A DNA stretch of 64,000 bases from Deinococcus yavapaiensis KR-236 (GCF_003217515.1 NZ_QJSX01000006.1:124001-188000), one strand, 5' to 3'. Shown: positions 1-8,605, numbered from the stretch's first letter. Program-made: numbers and translations. Notes: generated by a model not told the origin, from the letters alone.

Positions 1-608
1 GCGACGCCTTCGAGGCCGAGGGCGAGCAGCGGAATCCACAAGTGCCCGAGGGTGTCGAGGATCTTGCCCCACGAGAGTGGCGCGCCGATGTAGTCGGGCG
101 AATTCAGACCGCCGACGTTCGTGCCGCCGAAGCGCAGGACGAGCGCGATGAGAAAGAGCGCCGCGAGGAAGTCGGGAATGGCGAGTCCGAAGTATCCGAA
201 GAAATTCGCGGTCTGCGCGCCGATGCCGCGGCGGTTGAAGGCGGTGTAGATGCCGAGCGGCACGGCGATGAGCCATGACAGCGCCAGCGACAAGCCCGAG
301 ATCAGGACGGTCACGCCGAGCGGTTCGAGGATGAGGGTAGCGACGGGTCGGTTCTCGTCGAAGGAGTAGCCGAAGTCGCCGCGCGACACGACGCCCCACA
401 GCCACTTCGCGTACTGCATCCAGGCGGGGTCGTTGAGGCCGAGTTGCTGCGTGAGTCGCTCGACGGTTTCTTTCGTGAAGCGCGGGTCTTCGAGGAACTG
501 GTCGGTGTAGCTGCCCGGCTGTAGCTTGATCACGACGAAGCACACGACCGAGATCAGCAGCAGCGTCGGGATCATGCCGAGCAAGCGACGAACGGTAAAG
601 ATCAGCAT
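1..608 (-). CDS. ABC transporter permease, DppB/OppB type (partial, C-terminus outside window)
   Basis: Inner-membrane permease subunit of a peptide/nickel/oligosaccharide-type ABC importer. About 202 residues are visible: an N-terminal membrane helix after MLIFTVRRLL, the typical periplasmic segment (QPGSYTDQFLEDPR, LTQQLGLNDPAWMQYAKWLWG, GDFGYSF), then further membrane helices. This is the standard start of the DppB family, which is usually about 310-340 residues, so roughly a third is lost off the left edge. The ATG at 606-608 is chosen because the protein begins exactly at the conserved N-terminal helix. It lies downstream of the binding-protein gene on the same strand, so the two are probably one operon with the other subunits further left. 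Substrate unknown. Confidence 0.9.
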   Translation of the reverse strand, partial: MLIFTVRRLLGMIPTLLLISVVCFVVIKLQPGSYTDQFLEDPRFTKETVERLTQQLGLNDPAWMQYAKWLWGVVSRGDFGYSFDENRPVATLILEPLGVTVLISGLSLALSWLIAVPLGIYTAFNRRGIGAQTANFFGYFGLAIPDFLAALFLIALVLRFGGTNVGGLNSPDYIGAPLSWGKILDTLGHLWIPLLALGLEGV

Positions 609-628
609 AGAAGGCCCTCCGGCAATTC

Positions 629-664
629 ACCCCTCTCCCCGAGCGGGAGAGGGGCCGGGGGTGA
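629..664. repeat. Dispersed palindromic repeat unit in the ABC operon
   Basis: A G/C-rich imperfect palindrome (CCCCTCTCCCCGAGCGGGAG followed by AGGGGCCGGGGGTG) fills the gap between the binding-protein and permease genes. On the minus strand it would fold into a strong hairpin right after the binding-protein stop codon. Sequences of this form are common interspersed repeats in many bacterial chromosomes. Its position suggests it could damp read-through or stabilise the upstream mRNA end, giving more binding protein than permease; that role is inference. Related degenerate copies lie near 14441-14600. Confidence 0.6.
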
Positions 665-675
665 AAAGTCAGAAC

Positions 676-2427
676 TCAGCGCTGCGAGATGAGCGGCACG
701 GGGTTGTAGCCGGGGATGACGCCGAGGGTCCAGATGTAGTTCGTGAAGGTGTTGGAGACCACGCCGATGTTCTCGGGCTTCGCGATGGGAATCACCGGCA
801 GGTTCTGCGCGAAGATGATTTGCCAGCGTGTGTAGACGGCCTTGCGGCGGTTGGGGTCGGTGACCGTCGCGCCTTGGTTGAAGATGTTGTAAATTTCCTT
901 CTCCCAAGGGAACATCTTGGCGACGTTCGGGGTGCCGCCGTCCGTGGCGGGCTGCAAGGAGCGGTGCCAGTAGTACAAGGCGCCGCCCGGTTGCCAGATG
1001 GGCTTGCGAAGCTCGGGATCGGGTTGGTCGCCGAAAGCGTGCAGGATCGCTTCCCAGTTTCCGCTTTGGCCCGTGGAGAGCAGCGTGGAGACGAGCACGC
1101 CCTTGAGGTTGACCTTGATGCCGAGGCTCTTGAGGTCGTTTTGGATGATGGAGGCCATCGGGGGGTACACGGCCGAGTCGGTGCCGTAGGTGAGGTCGAA
1201 CTCCAGCGGCTTGCCGGGAGCGATGAAGCGTTGGCCGCCCGCGCCGACCTTGAGGCCCATCGCGTCGAGAGCGTCCCCGGCGGCCTTGAGATCGAAGGAG
1301 CCCAGGAAGCGCTTGGTGTTCGTGTAGAACGACGAGATCGGCGCGACGCCGTGGCCGGGAAGGCTGGCGAGGCCGTTGTAGATCTGGTCGATGATGCGCT
1401 CGCGGTTCAAGGCGGACTGCATGGCGCGCCGGAAGCGGACGTTGCTGAAGACCTTGGCGAGATCGGGGTTCTTGGCGTCGAAGTTGAACGCGAGGAAGGG
1501 CGGCGATCCGAACAAGGCGGGCGAGCGCACGACCTTGAAGGGCGCCCCGGCGACTTCACGCTGCTTGAGATCCGGGAATTGGGCGCCGGAGATGTTGAGC
1601 TGATCGACGTTCTTCGCGAGGAACGCGGCGACTTGCGCTTGCGGATCGCGAATGACGAGGTACTCGAGGGTGTTGAGGTACGGCAACTTCACGCCTTTGG
1701 CGTCGACCTTCCAGTAATTGGGGTTCTTGACGAGCGTGACCTTTTGGCCGGGCGTGTAGCTTTGCAGCTTGAACGGGCCCGTTCCGACGACTTCGCTGGC
1801 GTCGACGTCCGTCGGCCAGGCGTTGTTGATGTCGGCCGCCTTCGCGCCGCCTTCTTGCGAGAAGCGCAGAAGCTTGTGCTTCGGCATGATGGGGGTGCGC
1901 AGTTGCTGCAAGAAGGCGGGCGCGGCGCGCGCGAGGGTGAAGCGCACGGTGTTGGGGTCGAGCGCCTCGACCTTGACCTTCTCGCCGCCGATGGTGAAGT
2001 TGGCGACGTCGCCCGCGCGGGCTTCGGGATTCATGATGACTTGGTTGAACGTGAAGACGACGTCGGCGGCGGTCAGGTCGCGTCCGTCGGACCACTTGGC
2101 TTCGGGGCGCAGCTTGAAGGTGTAGACGCGGCCGTCCGACGAGACCGTCCACGATTCGGCGAGGGCGGGCTCGATCTTGTAGTTCTGCAGGTTGTACTCG
2201 ATCAGACCGTCGAACAACTGATTGGAGATCGTTTGGAGGTTGGAGTCGATGGCGCCGTAGTAAAAGAGGCTGCGCGGGTTGTCGCCGAGCACGAGGGTGT
2301 AGGTGCCGCCGGGCTTGCCGGACGCCACGCCGAGCGCCGTGTAGGCGGGCATCTTCTTGGGCGCGGCGAGGGCCGCGCCGGTCAAGAGGGCGAGGCTCGC
2401 GAGCATCAGGGTTCCGCTTCGCTTCAT
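676..2427 (-). CDS. ABC transporter substrate-binding protein, family 5 (DppA/OppA-like)
   Basis: Extracytoplasmic solute-binding protein of about 583 residues, SBP_bac_5 family (oligopeptides, nickel, some oligosaccharides). It begins MKRSGTLMLASLALLTGAALAAP, a clear signal peptide with an Ala-x-Ala type cleavage site near residue 21. Family landmarks follow: LAESWTVSSDGRVYTFKLR, AKWSDGRDLTAADVVFTF, VGTGPFKL. The ATG at 2427 is preferred over an upstream in-frame start because GGAGG sits five bases before it and the signal peptide begins there. It is first in the operon with the DppB-type permease and divergent from the GntR regulator. A promoter (TTGCAA, 17 bp, TATAGT) lies at 2460-2488. 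The exact ligand cannot be read from sequence. Confidence 0.92.
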   Translation of the reverse strand: MKRSGTLMLASLALLTGAALAAPKKMPAYTALGVASGKPGGTYTLVLGDNPRSLFYYGAIDSNLQTISNQLFDGLIEYNLQNYKIEPALAESWTVSSDGRVYTFKLRPEAKWSDGRDLTAADVVFTFNQVIMNPEARAGDVANFTIGGEKVKVEALDPNTVRFTLARAAPAFLQQLRTPIMPKHKLLRFSQEGGAKAADINNAWPTDVDASEVVGTGPFKLQSYTPGQKVTLVKNPNYWKVDAKGVKLPYLNTLEYLVIRDPQAQVAAFLAKNVDQLNISGAQFPDLKQREVAGAPFKVVRSPALFGSPPFLAFNFDAKNPDLAKVFSNVRFRRAMQSALNRERIIDQIYNGLASLPGHGVAPISSFYTNTKRFLGSFDLKAAGDALDAMGLKVGAGGQRFIAPGKPLEFDLTYGTDSAVYPPMASIIQNDLKSLGIKVNLKGVLVSTLLSTGQSGNWEAILHAFGDQPDPELRKPIWQPGGALYYWHRSLQPATDGGTPNVAKMFPWEKEIYNIFNQGATVTDPNRRKAVYTRWQIIFAQNLPVIPIAKPENIGVVSNTFTNYIWTLGVIPGYNPVPLISQR

Positions 2428-2456
2428 AAGATCCTCCGGGGAAAGCAAGATTAAGA

Positions 2457-2488
2457 ACCACTATAAGACCAGTTTGAAAGGCTTGCAA
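2457..2488 (-). promoter_or_regulatory. Promoter of the binding-protein operon with overlapping operator-like repeat
   Basis: Reading the minus strand, TTGCAA (2488-2483), a 17-bp spacer and TATAGT (2465-2460) form a good sigma-70-type promoter. Overlapping the -10 box is a direct repeat ACTGGT-N5-AGTGGT (11-bp period, 2473-2457). The same arrangement occurs before the divergent gntR gene, so this is a plausible binding site for that regulator. Binding is inferred. Confidence 0.65.
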
Positions 2489-2603
2489 GAGACCTCGCTC
2501 GTGAGCCGCGAAGTTGGGTAGTCTCTGTCGAGAATGGAGCCCGTGTGCGTCGCATTCGACGCACACGGTGTCCTGTCGCTCGCGAAGCGTCTGTGGGAGA
2601 GGT

Positions 2604-2623
2604 ATTAGTGGTATGCTAATGGT
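2604..2623 (+). promoter_or_regulatory. gntR promoter -10 with operator-like direct repeat
   Basis: AGTGGT-N5-AATGGT (2607-2612 and 2618-2623) repeats with an 11-bp period and overlaps a -10 box TATGCT (2613-2618) that ends 8 nt before the gntR ATG. ATTAG (2604-2608) and CTAAT (2616-2620) also form an inverted repeat here. The site resembles the one at 2457-2473 and suggests autoregulation; this is inference. Confidence 0.55.
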
Positions 2624-2626
2624 TAC

Positions 2627-3379
2627 ATGGCCGCTTTGCCTTCGTCCTTCTCGCTGAGCCTCGACGGATCGAGCGCCACTCCCGCCTATCTGCAAGTCGC
2701 GCGGGCGGTGTCGCAACTCATCGAGAGCGGGACGTTGCCGGAAGGAACGGCGCTGCCGAGCGAGCGCGACCTCTCGGCGCACCTCGCCTTGTCGCGGGTG
2801 ACGGTACGGCAAGCGCTTCGCGTGCTCGAAGAGCAAGGCTTGGTCGTGCGGCGGCAAGGCTCGGGCACCTTCGTCGCGCCGAGGCGCATCGTGCAGCCGT
2901 TGTCGGTCCTGACGGGCTTCAGTGAAGACATGCGCGCGCGCGGCCTCGTGCCCGGCGGGCGCGTGCTGAGCTTCGAGATGGGCCGACCCAGCCCGCAAGA
3001 AGCGATGAATCTCGGACAAAGCCCGCTGCTCGACGTCGTGCGCCTGCGGCGTCTGAGGATGGCCGACGGCGAGCCGGTCGCCATCGAAACGAGCGTGCTG
3101 CCCGCGCGCTTGCTCGACGGCGCGCCTCGCGAGCGCTTGGAGCGCGGCTCTTTGTACGAACTGTTGCGCGAGCGCGGCTTCACCCCGGCCCGAGCGATGC
3201 AGCACTTGCGCGCGACCGAGGCGGACGAGGAAACGGCGGCCTTGCTGCACCTCGCGCCACGCGGCGCCGTTCTCGCGACGGAACGCGTCACGTGGGACGC
3301 GAGCGGCGGCGTGCTGGAATTCGCGCGTTCGCAGTACCGCGGAGATCGCTACGACTTCGTGGTGGAATTGCAGCATTGA
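2627..3379 (+). CDS. GntR-family transcriptional regulator (HutC/UTRA type)
   Basis: DNA-binding regulator of 250 residues. Residues about 18-90 are a GntR winged helix-turn-helix (PAYLQVARAVSQLIESGTLP, ALPSERDLSAHLALSRVTVR, GLVVRRQGSGTFV). The rest is a UTRA ligand-sensing domain (PLSVLTGFSEDMRARGLVPG, RLRRLRMADGEPVAIETSVL). This subfamily usually represses transport or catabolism genes and releases DNA when it binds a small metabolite. It is divergent from the peptide-type ABC operon, and similar 11-bp-period repeats overlap both promoters, so it probably controls that operon and itself. No Shine-Dalgarno is visible; the -10 box TATGCT ends 8 nt before the ATG, suggesting a leaderless transcript. 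Confidence 0.92.
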   Translation: MAALPSSFSLSLDGSSATPAYLQVARAVSQLIESGTLPEGTALPSERDLSAHLALSRVTVRQALRVLEEQGLVVRRQGSGTFVAPRRIVQPLSVLTGFSEDMRARGLVPGGRVLSFEMGRPSPQEAMNLGQSPLLDVVRLRRLRMADGEPVAIETSVLPARLLDGAPRERLERGSLYELLRERGFTPARAMQHLRATEADEETAALLHLAPRGAVLATERVTWDASGGVLEFARSQYRGDRYDFVVELQH

Positions 3380-3388
3380 AGCCGGGCC

Positions 3389-3417
3389 TTGAAATTCTGC
3401 TTAAAACATAATACGCT
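3389..3417 (+). promoter_or_regulatory. Promoter of the ubiquitin-like/DUF4132 unit
   Basis: TTGAAA (3389-3394), a 17-bp spacer and TACGCT (3412-3417) lie just after the gntR stop. A transcript from here would have a leader of about 37 nt containing TGGAGG before the ATG at 3461. This gives the two-gene unit its own promoter rather than read-through from gntR. Confidence 0.6.
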
Positions 3418-3460
3418 GCCTTCGAAGAGTGAGTCTTTACACTATTCTGGAGGTGTATTC

Positions 3461-3865
3461 ATGATCGTCGAAGGAAAAGTCGTCGGATCGAGGGCCGTGT
3501 TCGATTCGGTTCCGCTTCACGTCCAGCGTTCGCCCGCCACGCTGCGAACGCTGCTCGAAGACCTCGTGCGCCAAGAAGTCGAACGCTTCAACGACCGCCA
3601 AGAACGCCAGACGCTGCTGCACGTCCTGAGCGAACGCCAACTCGTCGACGGCGCTTCGCGGGGCAAGGTCGTCTCGGGCGGGCAAGAGCAAGCGCAGCAC
3701 GCCGCCGTCGACGACGCCGTTCACGTCGCCATTCGCGCCTTCCGAGACGGCTTGTACTTCGTCTTCCTCGACGAGCGGCAACTCGAAGACCTCGACGAGG
3801 AACTCCAAGTCACGAACGCCAGCACCTTGCTGCTGCTGCGCCTCACGCCCCTGGCAGGTGGTTGA
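3461..3865 (+). CDS. Small ubiquitin/MoaD-like (beta-grasp) protein ending in Gly-Gly
   Basis: 134 residues. The start is set by GGAGG placed eight bases before the ATG. The N-terminus (MIVEGKVVGSRAVFDSVPLH, then the helix SPATLRTLLEDLVRQEV at 24-40) has the strand-strand-helix order of a beta-grasp fold. The C-terminal 37 residues resemble the end of ubiquitin and of MoaD/ThiS: QLED at 107-110, STLLLLRL at 121-128, then TPLAGG at the exact C-terminus. Between them lies an extra charged segment (about 41-85). The free Gly-Gly end is the hallmark of proteins that are adenylated and either thiolated or conjugated. The stop codon abuts the ATG of the DUF4132 gene, so the two are translated together. 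No E1-like, E2-like or JAB protease gene is in the window. The gene call is firm; the ubiquitin-like assignment rests on pattern recognition, not a search. Confidence 0.75.
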   Translation: MIVEGKVVGSRAVFDSVPLHVQRSPATLRTLLEDLVRQEVERFNDRQERQTLLHVLSERQLVDGASRGKVVSGGQEQAQHAAVDDAVHVAIRAFRDGLYFVFLDERQLEDLDEELQVTNASTLLLLRLTPLAGG

Positions 3866-6800
3866 ATGACGGCCCCGTCGCTGCTCGAGGAACAGAGCGT
3901 GCCTTGGGAACCCGCCTTCGAGGCCGCCCTGCAAGACTTGCCCGCGTCCCAAAGCGAACTGCTGCACGAAGCCCGCGAGCTGTTCACGCGCGCCACGCTC
4001 CGCTTCGATCCGCGCCGCGAAGAGCGCGTGCGCGCCTTGTACGAAGGGGTGCACGCGCTCGCGCCCGAAGACCGCCTCGCCGTTTTGCGCGTCTTGTTTC
4101 CGCACTTCGCCGAAGTCGCCGACGCCGCGTACCGTGCCTTCCTCACGCGCCACCCTTACCAGCAAGGCTACGTTCGTCGCGCCTTCCGAGCGCCCGGTCA
4201 CGCTCTTCACGTCACCCGCGCGGGTCAATGGTTGTTCACCACGTGGCGAGCCACCAACTCCTACCCGTATCCGATTTCGTGGTTCGCCGCGCACGCCGGA
4301 CTCATGGAAGCCCGCGGCAGCGACCAGCTCGGCTACCTGCTCGCCGCCGCGCTCGACGAGGGAGACGACGACGTCTTCTCGATCCTGAAGCAAACGGCGT
4401 CGAGCGAGCATCCCGTCGCGCGCATGGGACGCCACGTCACGCGCGCCCTCCTTTCATCGCGTCGGCCCGACGCTCACGCGTTCGCGCGAAGCCTCCTGCT
4501 CGCCGCTCAACGCCAAGAAGGCTTGCGACAAGTCATCCTCGAAAGCGTCGACGAGGGAGATCCCGCCGCCCTCGCGTCGATGCTGCGCCTCGTGCTCGAC
4601 GAGGACCTGCTGCGCTTCTCGTCCGTCGTGCGCGCCGTCGGCACGTGGCTCGCCCTCGCGTACGACGTCACGGACCTCAAGCTTCTGAAGGGCGTGCTTC
4701 GCGTCTTCGCGGACTTCCTCGACTCCGAGGAAGCCGCCGTGCGCGCCCTCACCGACGCCTCCGTACGAGACGCGTACCTCGCCTTGTTCGCCTTGTCGTA
4801 CAAGGACGTGAGAATGGCCGTGGAGCACGCGCGTGTCCTGCTGGAGTCACCGGACGTCGAGCGCCGCTTCACCGGCGCGGCCTTCCTCGCGCAAGTCGGC
4901 TTGCCCGAAACGAGCTTCGCGGTCGAGCGGTTGCTCGACGATCCCGATCCGCGCGTCGGCGCGCTCGTTCTGAACGCCACGCGCGCCGAGCACTTCGACG
5001 CGCTCGAACGCTTCGCCGCCAAACTGGGAAGCGCCGAGCGCAAGGAAACGCTGCTGTTCGATTGGCTGGGTGCCGTCCCCCCAAAGACGGCCGCGCTCGA
5101 CCTTCTGCCGACTCGCCTCGGCGACCGACCGCTCGCGCGCCTCGTGCCGCACCTCGGCGCCATGAGCACGTGGGCGAGGACGCAAGTGCTGCAACTCGCG
5201 CAGAAGCGCGCCGAAGCGAACGAACTCGACGCGGACGTGCGCGCCGCCGTCCTCACCATGCTGCAAGACCGCGTCGGCAGCGTCGGCGAAGCGGCCCTCG
5301 GCGTGCTCGACAAGCTCGACGTGACCGACGACGAGATCCTCGCCCTCGAAGCCCTGCTGACTCGAAAAAGCGCGAACTTGCGGCGCGGCGCGCTGAACTT
5401 GCTGCTCAAGCACGACGAACGCGCCCTCACAAGCGCGGGCCGCCTGCTGAGCGCAAAGAAGACCGAGCCACGCCTCGCGGGCTTGCAACTCGCTTTGGCC
5501 TTGCAGGAACGAGGACGCGACGTCTCGCCGCTCGTTCGCGACTTCACGCCCAAAAACGCCGGCGAAACCCAGTTGTACGAACGCCTCGTGACGCCCGAGA
5601 CGAGCGCCACCCTCGAAAACGGCCTCGGCACCTTCGATCCCGCCAAGCTCGCCCCGATTCCCACCTTGCGGGAAGTGCCGAGAGACTACGCCGCCGACTT
5701 CCGGCGCGGACGTGACTTGCTCGCCTCGCTCGACGCCTTCGTGCACGATCGCCACGAAACGCCGATCGAGGGCATGACGTGGGACGGCACGACGACCTTG
5801 CTGCTCGGCCACCTGCGTTGGGTGAGCTCCGAACACATGCCCTTGCCCGACGAGTGGCGCCGCTGGTGGCGCGAGCGTCCCGACGCGCGCCAAGGCGACC
5901 TCGCGCGCATGCGCTGGGCCCTGCAGCCCTCGTTCGACGACCGCCCGCACGTGCTGTTCGGGAAAAAGCCCGACGTCGAGTGGCAGCACGGACCGCTCCT
6001 GACCGGCATCGTGTACTTCCTGTACTCGGAATTCGCGGGCGCGCTCGACCTCGAATTGTCGCTCGACGCCTTGCAAACGGCCCTCGCGCGCCTCGACCGA
6101 GACGCCAAGACCATCACCAACAGCGTGGGCTGGCTTCGAGACGTGCGCGACGGCATCTCCGACCTGCCCGTCGATACGTCCGACTTCGATGCTTGGCCGC
6201 ACGACGTCTTCGAGCGCTGGTGGAATCTCGAGGTGTACCAAGACCGCGCCTTTCGCAACTTGCCGCGCCGCCGTCCGAGCATTCGCGTGATCGTCACGGC
6301 CATCGAGCGCGGCCTCGCGTCCGAACACGACTTGTACGATTTGCTGATCGGTCCCAGGGACCAGGAGCGCTCCTCGCGAAGCTTCGCCGACCTCGAGCGG
6401 TACTCGGGCCGCAAGCGCGACGAGCGCGTCTTCCAACACCCCTTGATCGACACGGCCTTGCAGAACGTGCGTCGCCGCGTCCTCGACGTCGAACTCGCCC
6501 GAGGTGACCTCGACACGCCCGCGACATCCGCCGCGCTCTCCTTGCGCTTCGTGCCGGGCGCGCCCGACGCGCTCAAGGCCCTCGCCGGGCTCGGCAACTT
6601 GCCGTTGGCGCGCGGTCACTCGTGGGGCAGCCAAAGCAAAGGCGCGTCGTTCAGTCACCTCGTGCGCGTCTCCTTCCCCACGCCCGACGACACGCCCGAA
6701 ACGTTCGGCGCGCTGCGCGCCGCGCACGGCTTGTCCGAGGCGCGCCTCTTGGATCTCGCGATGTACGCTCCGCAATGGGCGAACCTCGTCGCGGCGAACC

Positions 6801-8551
6801 TCGGGTGGGACGGACTCGCCGACGGCGTGTACTGGTTGCACGCGCACACGAAGGACCGCGCTTGGACCGTCCCGGAAGACGTGCGCGAAGCGTGGGAGGC
6901 GGAAATCGCCGAGCGAACGCCGCTGAGCGCCGCCGACTTGCTCGAAGGCGCGGTGGACGTCGCGTGGTTCAAGACGACGTACGAGCGTCTCGGCGAAGCG
7001 CACTTCGAAACGCTGCTGAACTCGGCGAAGTACGCGTCGAGCAGTGGCGGCCACAAACGCGCGGGCCTCTTTCAAAGCGCGATTCTCGGCCGCGTCGCCG
7101 AAGACGACTTGCTCTCGGCGATTCACGACAAGCGTCACCAAGACTCCGTGCGCGCCCTCGGCCTGCTTCCCGCCGACGACGAAGCGCGCGTCGAGGCGCG
7201 CTACCGCGTTCTGCGCGACTTTCAGCGCGGCGCGAAAGCGTTCGGAGCGCAACGTCAGGCGAGCGAGACCCTCGCGGCCGCGATCGGCTTGCAAAACCTG
7301 GCGCGTTCCGCCGGGTACGCCGACCCGAGACGACTCGGCTGGGCGATGGAAGCGCGTGGCGGCAGCGACTGGAGGCTGAGCGCGAACGTCGAAGACGTCA
7401 CCTTGCAAGTCGAGGTCGACTCCGAGGGGCTCGCACACCTGAAGGTCGAGAAGAACGGCCGCGCGCTCAAAGCCATTCCAAGCGCCTTGAAGAAGACGCC
7501 TGAGGTGATCGCCGTGCAAGCGACCCTCAAGGACTTGCGCGACAGTCGCGGACGCATGCGTGAAGCGTTGGAGGACGCCATGGTGCGCGGCGATCTCTTC
7601 GCGCCGAAGGAAGTGCGCGACCTCGCCCGTCACCCTGTCATCGCGCCGATGCTGCGCCGCTCGCTGTGGCTCGCGAACGAGCAGGACCTCGGACTGTGGA
7701 ACGGCGACGTCCTCACGACCCTCGCGGGCGACGCGGAAATCGGCGAGCGAGCCTTGCGTCTCGCGCATCCGCACGACCTCTTCACGCGCGGCGAGTGGCG
7801 CGCTTGGCAAACGCGCCTCTTCGACGCGGGGCTCGCGCAGCCCTTCAAGCAAGTCTTCCGCGAGTACTATCCGCTCACGGCCGCCGAGCGCGGCGCGTCA
7901 CGTTCGCTGCGCTACGAGGGACACAGCGTTCAGCCTCGTCAATCGCTCGCGCTGCTCAAGGGGCGCGGTTGGATCGGCGTGCCCGACGAAGGCATCCGCA
8001 AGACGTTCCACGCCGAGGGGCTCAACGTGTTCCTCGACTTGTTCGTGTCGCTCGGCACGCCGAACGACGTCGAGGGACTTCCGATGGGCGCCGTCGTGTT
8101 CGCCGACCGTGACAGCGGCAAGGTGTTGCCGCTCGAGGAAGTGCCGCCGCGACTGTTCAGCGAGGTCATGCGCGACCTCGACCTCGTCGTGAGCGTCGCG
8201 CACGTCGGCGGCGTGGACCCCGAGGCGAGCCGGTCGACCGTCGAGATGCGCGCGGCGATCGTGGGCGAGATGCTGCGCCTCTTGAAGCTCGACAACGTCC
8301 GCTTGGAGCATTCGCACGCCCTCATCGCCGGTCAGCTCGCGTCGTACAGCGTGCACCTCGGTTCGGGCGTCGTGCACCTCATGCCGGGCGGTGCGCTGTG
8401 CGTCGTGCCCGTGCACAACCAGCAGCAAGGCCGCATCTTCCTGCCGTTCGCCGACCCCGATCCCAAGACGGCGGAAGTCACGTCGAAGGTGCTGCTCTTC
8501 GCGCGCGACAAGCAAATTCAAGACCCGACGATCCTGGAACAACTCGCCTGA
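3866..8551 (+). CDS. Giant DUF4132-domain protein with HEAT-like repeats
   Basis: 1561 residues, predicted cytoplasmic (no signal or membrane helix). Residues about 220-560 are alpha-helical HEAT-like repeats (for example VERRFTGAAFLAQVGLPETS, VRAAVLTMLQDRVGSVGEAA). The C-terminal 250 residues carry the DUF4132-type module (LKGRGWIGVPDEGIRKTF, HLGSGVVHLMPGG, GRIFLPFADPDPKTAEVTSK). E. coli MolR/YehI is the family prototype, and it lies near MoxR-type ATPase, vWA and SWIM genes; none of those is here. I find only one cysteine in the whole protein, Cys1512, inside the C-terminal module. It starts directly after the stop of the ubiquitin-like gene. Biochemical function is unknown; a structural or conflict-system role is possible. 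Confidence 0.88.
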   Translation: MTAPSLLEEQSVPWEPAFEAALQDLPASQSELLHEARELFTRATLRFDPRREERVRALYEGVHALAPEDRLAVLRVLFPHFAEVADAAYRAFLTRHPYQQGYVRRAFRAPGHALHVTRAGQWLFTTWRATNSYPYPISWFAAHAGLMEARGSDQLGYLLAAALDEGDDDVFSILKQTASSEHPVARMGRHVTRALLSSRRPDAHAFARSLLLAAQRQEGLRQVILESVDEGDPAALASMLRLVLDEDLLRFSSVVRAVGTWLALAYDVTDLKLLKGVLRVFADFLDSEEAAVRALTDASVRDAYLALFALSYKDVRMAVEHARVLLESPDVERRFTGAAFLAQVGLPETSFAVERLLDDPDPRVGALVLNATRAEHFDALERFAAKLGSAERKETLLFDWLGAVPPKTAALDLLPTRLGDRPLARLVPHLGAMSTWARTQVLQLAQKRAEANELDADVRAAVLTMLQDRVGSVGEAALGVLDKLDVTDDEILALEALLTRKSANLRRGALNLLLKHDERALTSAGRLLSAKKTEPRLAGLQLALALQERGRDVSPLVRDFTPKNAGETQLYERLVTPETSATLENGLGTFDPAKLAPIPTLREVPRDYAADFRRGRDLLASLDAFVHDRHETPIEGMTWDGTTTLLLGHLRWVSSEHMPLPDEWRRWWRERPDARQGDLARMRWALQPSFDDRPHVLFGKKPDVEWQHGPLLTGIVYFLYSEFAGALDLELSLDALQTALARLDRDAKTITNSVGWLRDVRDGISDLPVDTSDFDAWPHDVFERWWNLEVYQDRAFRNLPRRRPSIRVIVTAIERGLASEHDLYDLLIGPRDQERSSRSFADLERYSGRKRDERVFQHPLIDTALQNVRRRVLDVELARGDLDTPATSAALSLRFVPGAPDALKALAGLGNLPLARGHSWGSQSKGASFSHLVRVSFPTPDDTPETFGALRAAHGLSEARLLDLAMYAPQWANLVAANLGWDGLADGVYWLHAHTKDRAWTVPEDVREAWEAEIAERTPLSAADLLEGAVDVAWFKTTYERLGEAHFETLLNSAKYASSSGGHKRAGLFQSAILGRVAEDDLLSAIHDKRHQDSVRALGLLPADDEARVEARYRVLRDFQRGAKAFGAQRQASETLAAAIGLQNLARSAGYADPRRLGWAMEARGGSDWRLSANVEDVTLQVEVDSEGLAHLKVEKNGRALKAIPSALKKTPEVIAVQATLKDLRDSRGRMREALEDAMVRGDLFAPKEVRDLARHPVIAPMLRRSLWLANEQDLGLWNGDVLTTLAGDAEIGERALRLAHPHDLFTRGEWRAWQTRLFDAGLAQPFKQVFREYYPLTAAERGASRSLRYEGHSVQPRQSLALLKGRGWIGVPDEGIRKTFHAEGLNVFLDLFVSLGTPNDVEGLPMGAVVFADRDSGKVLPLEEVPPRLFSEVMRDLDLVVSVAHVGGVDPEASRSTVEMRAAIVGEMLRLLKLDNVRLEHSHALIAGQLASYSVHLGSGVVHLMPGGALCVVPVHNQQQGRIFLPFADPDPKTAEVTSKVLLFARDKQIQDPTILEQLA

Positions 8552-8561
8552 CGTCTGCGAG

Positions 8562-8590
8562 GCGAGGCGCCGCTTCATGCGGCGCCTCGC
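8562..8590 (+). terminator. Rho-independent-type hairpin after the DUF4132 gene
   Basis: A perfect 12-bp G/C-rich stem (GCGAGGCGCCGC, loop TTCAT) begins 10 nt after the DUF4132 stop codon. The T-run is poor (TCGTATC). It ends the ubiquitin-like/DUF4132 unit and isolates it from the next gene. Confidence 0.75.
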
Positions 8591-8605
8591 TCGTATCATC
8601 ACCTC

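Noticed and set aside
526..2454. A 642-residue open frame antisense to the ABC binding-protein gene
   Set aside because: It is the shadow of a G/C-rich gene with a clear signal peptide and family motifs on the other strand.
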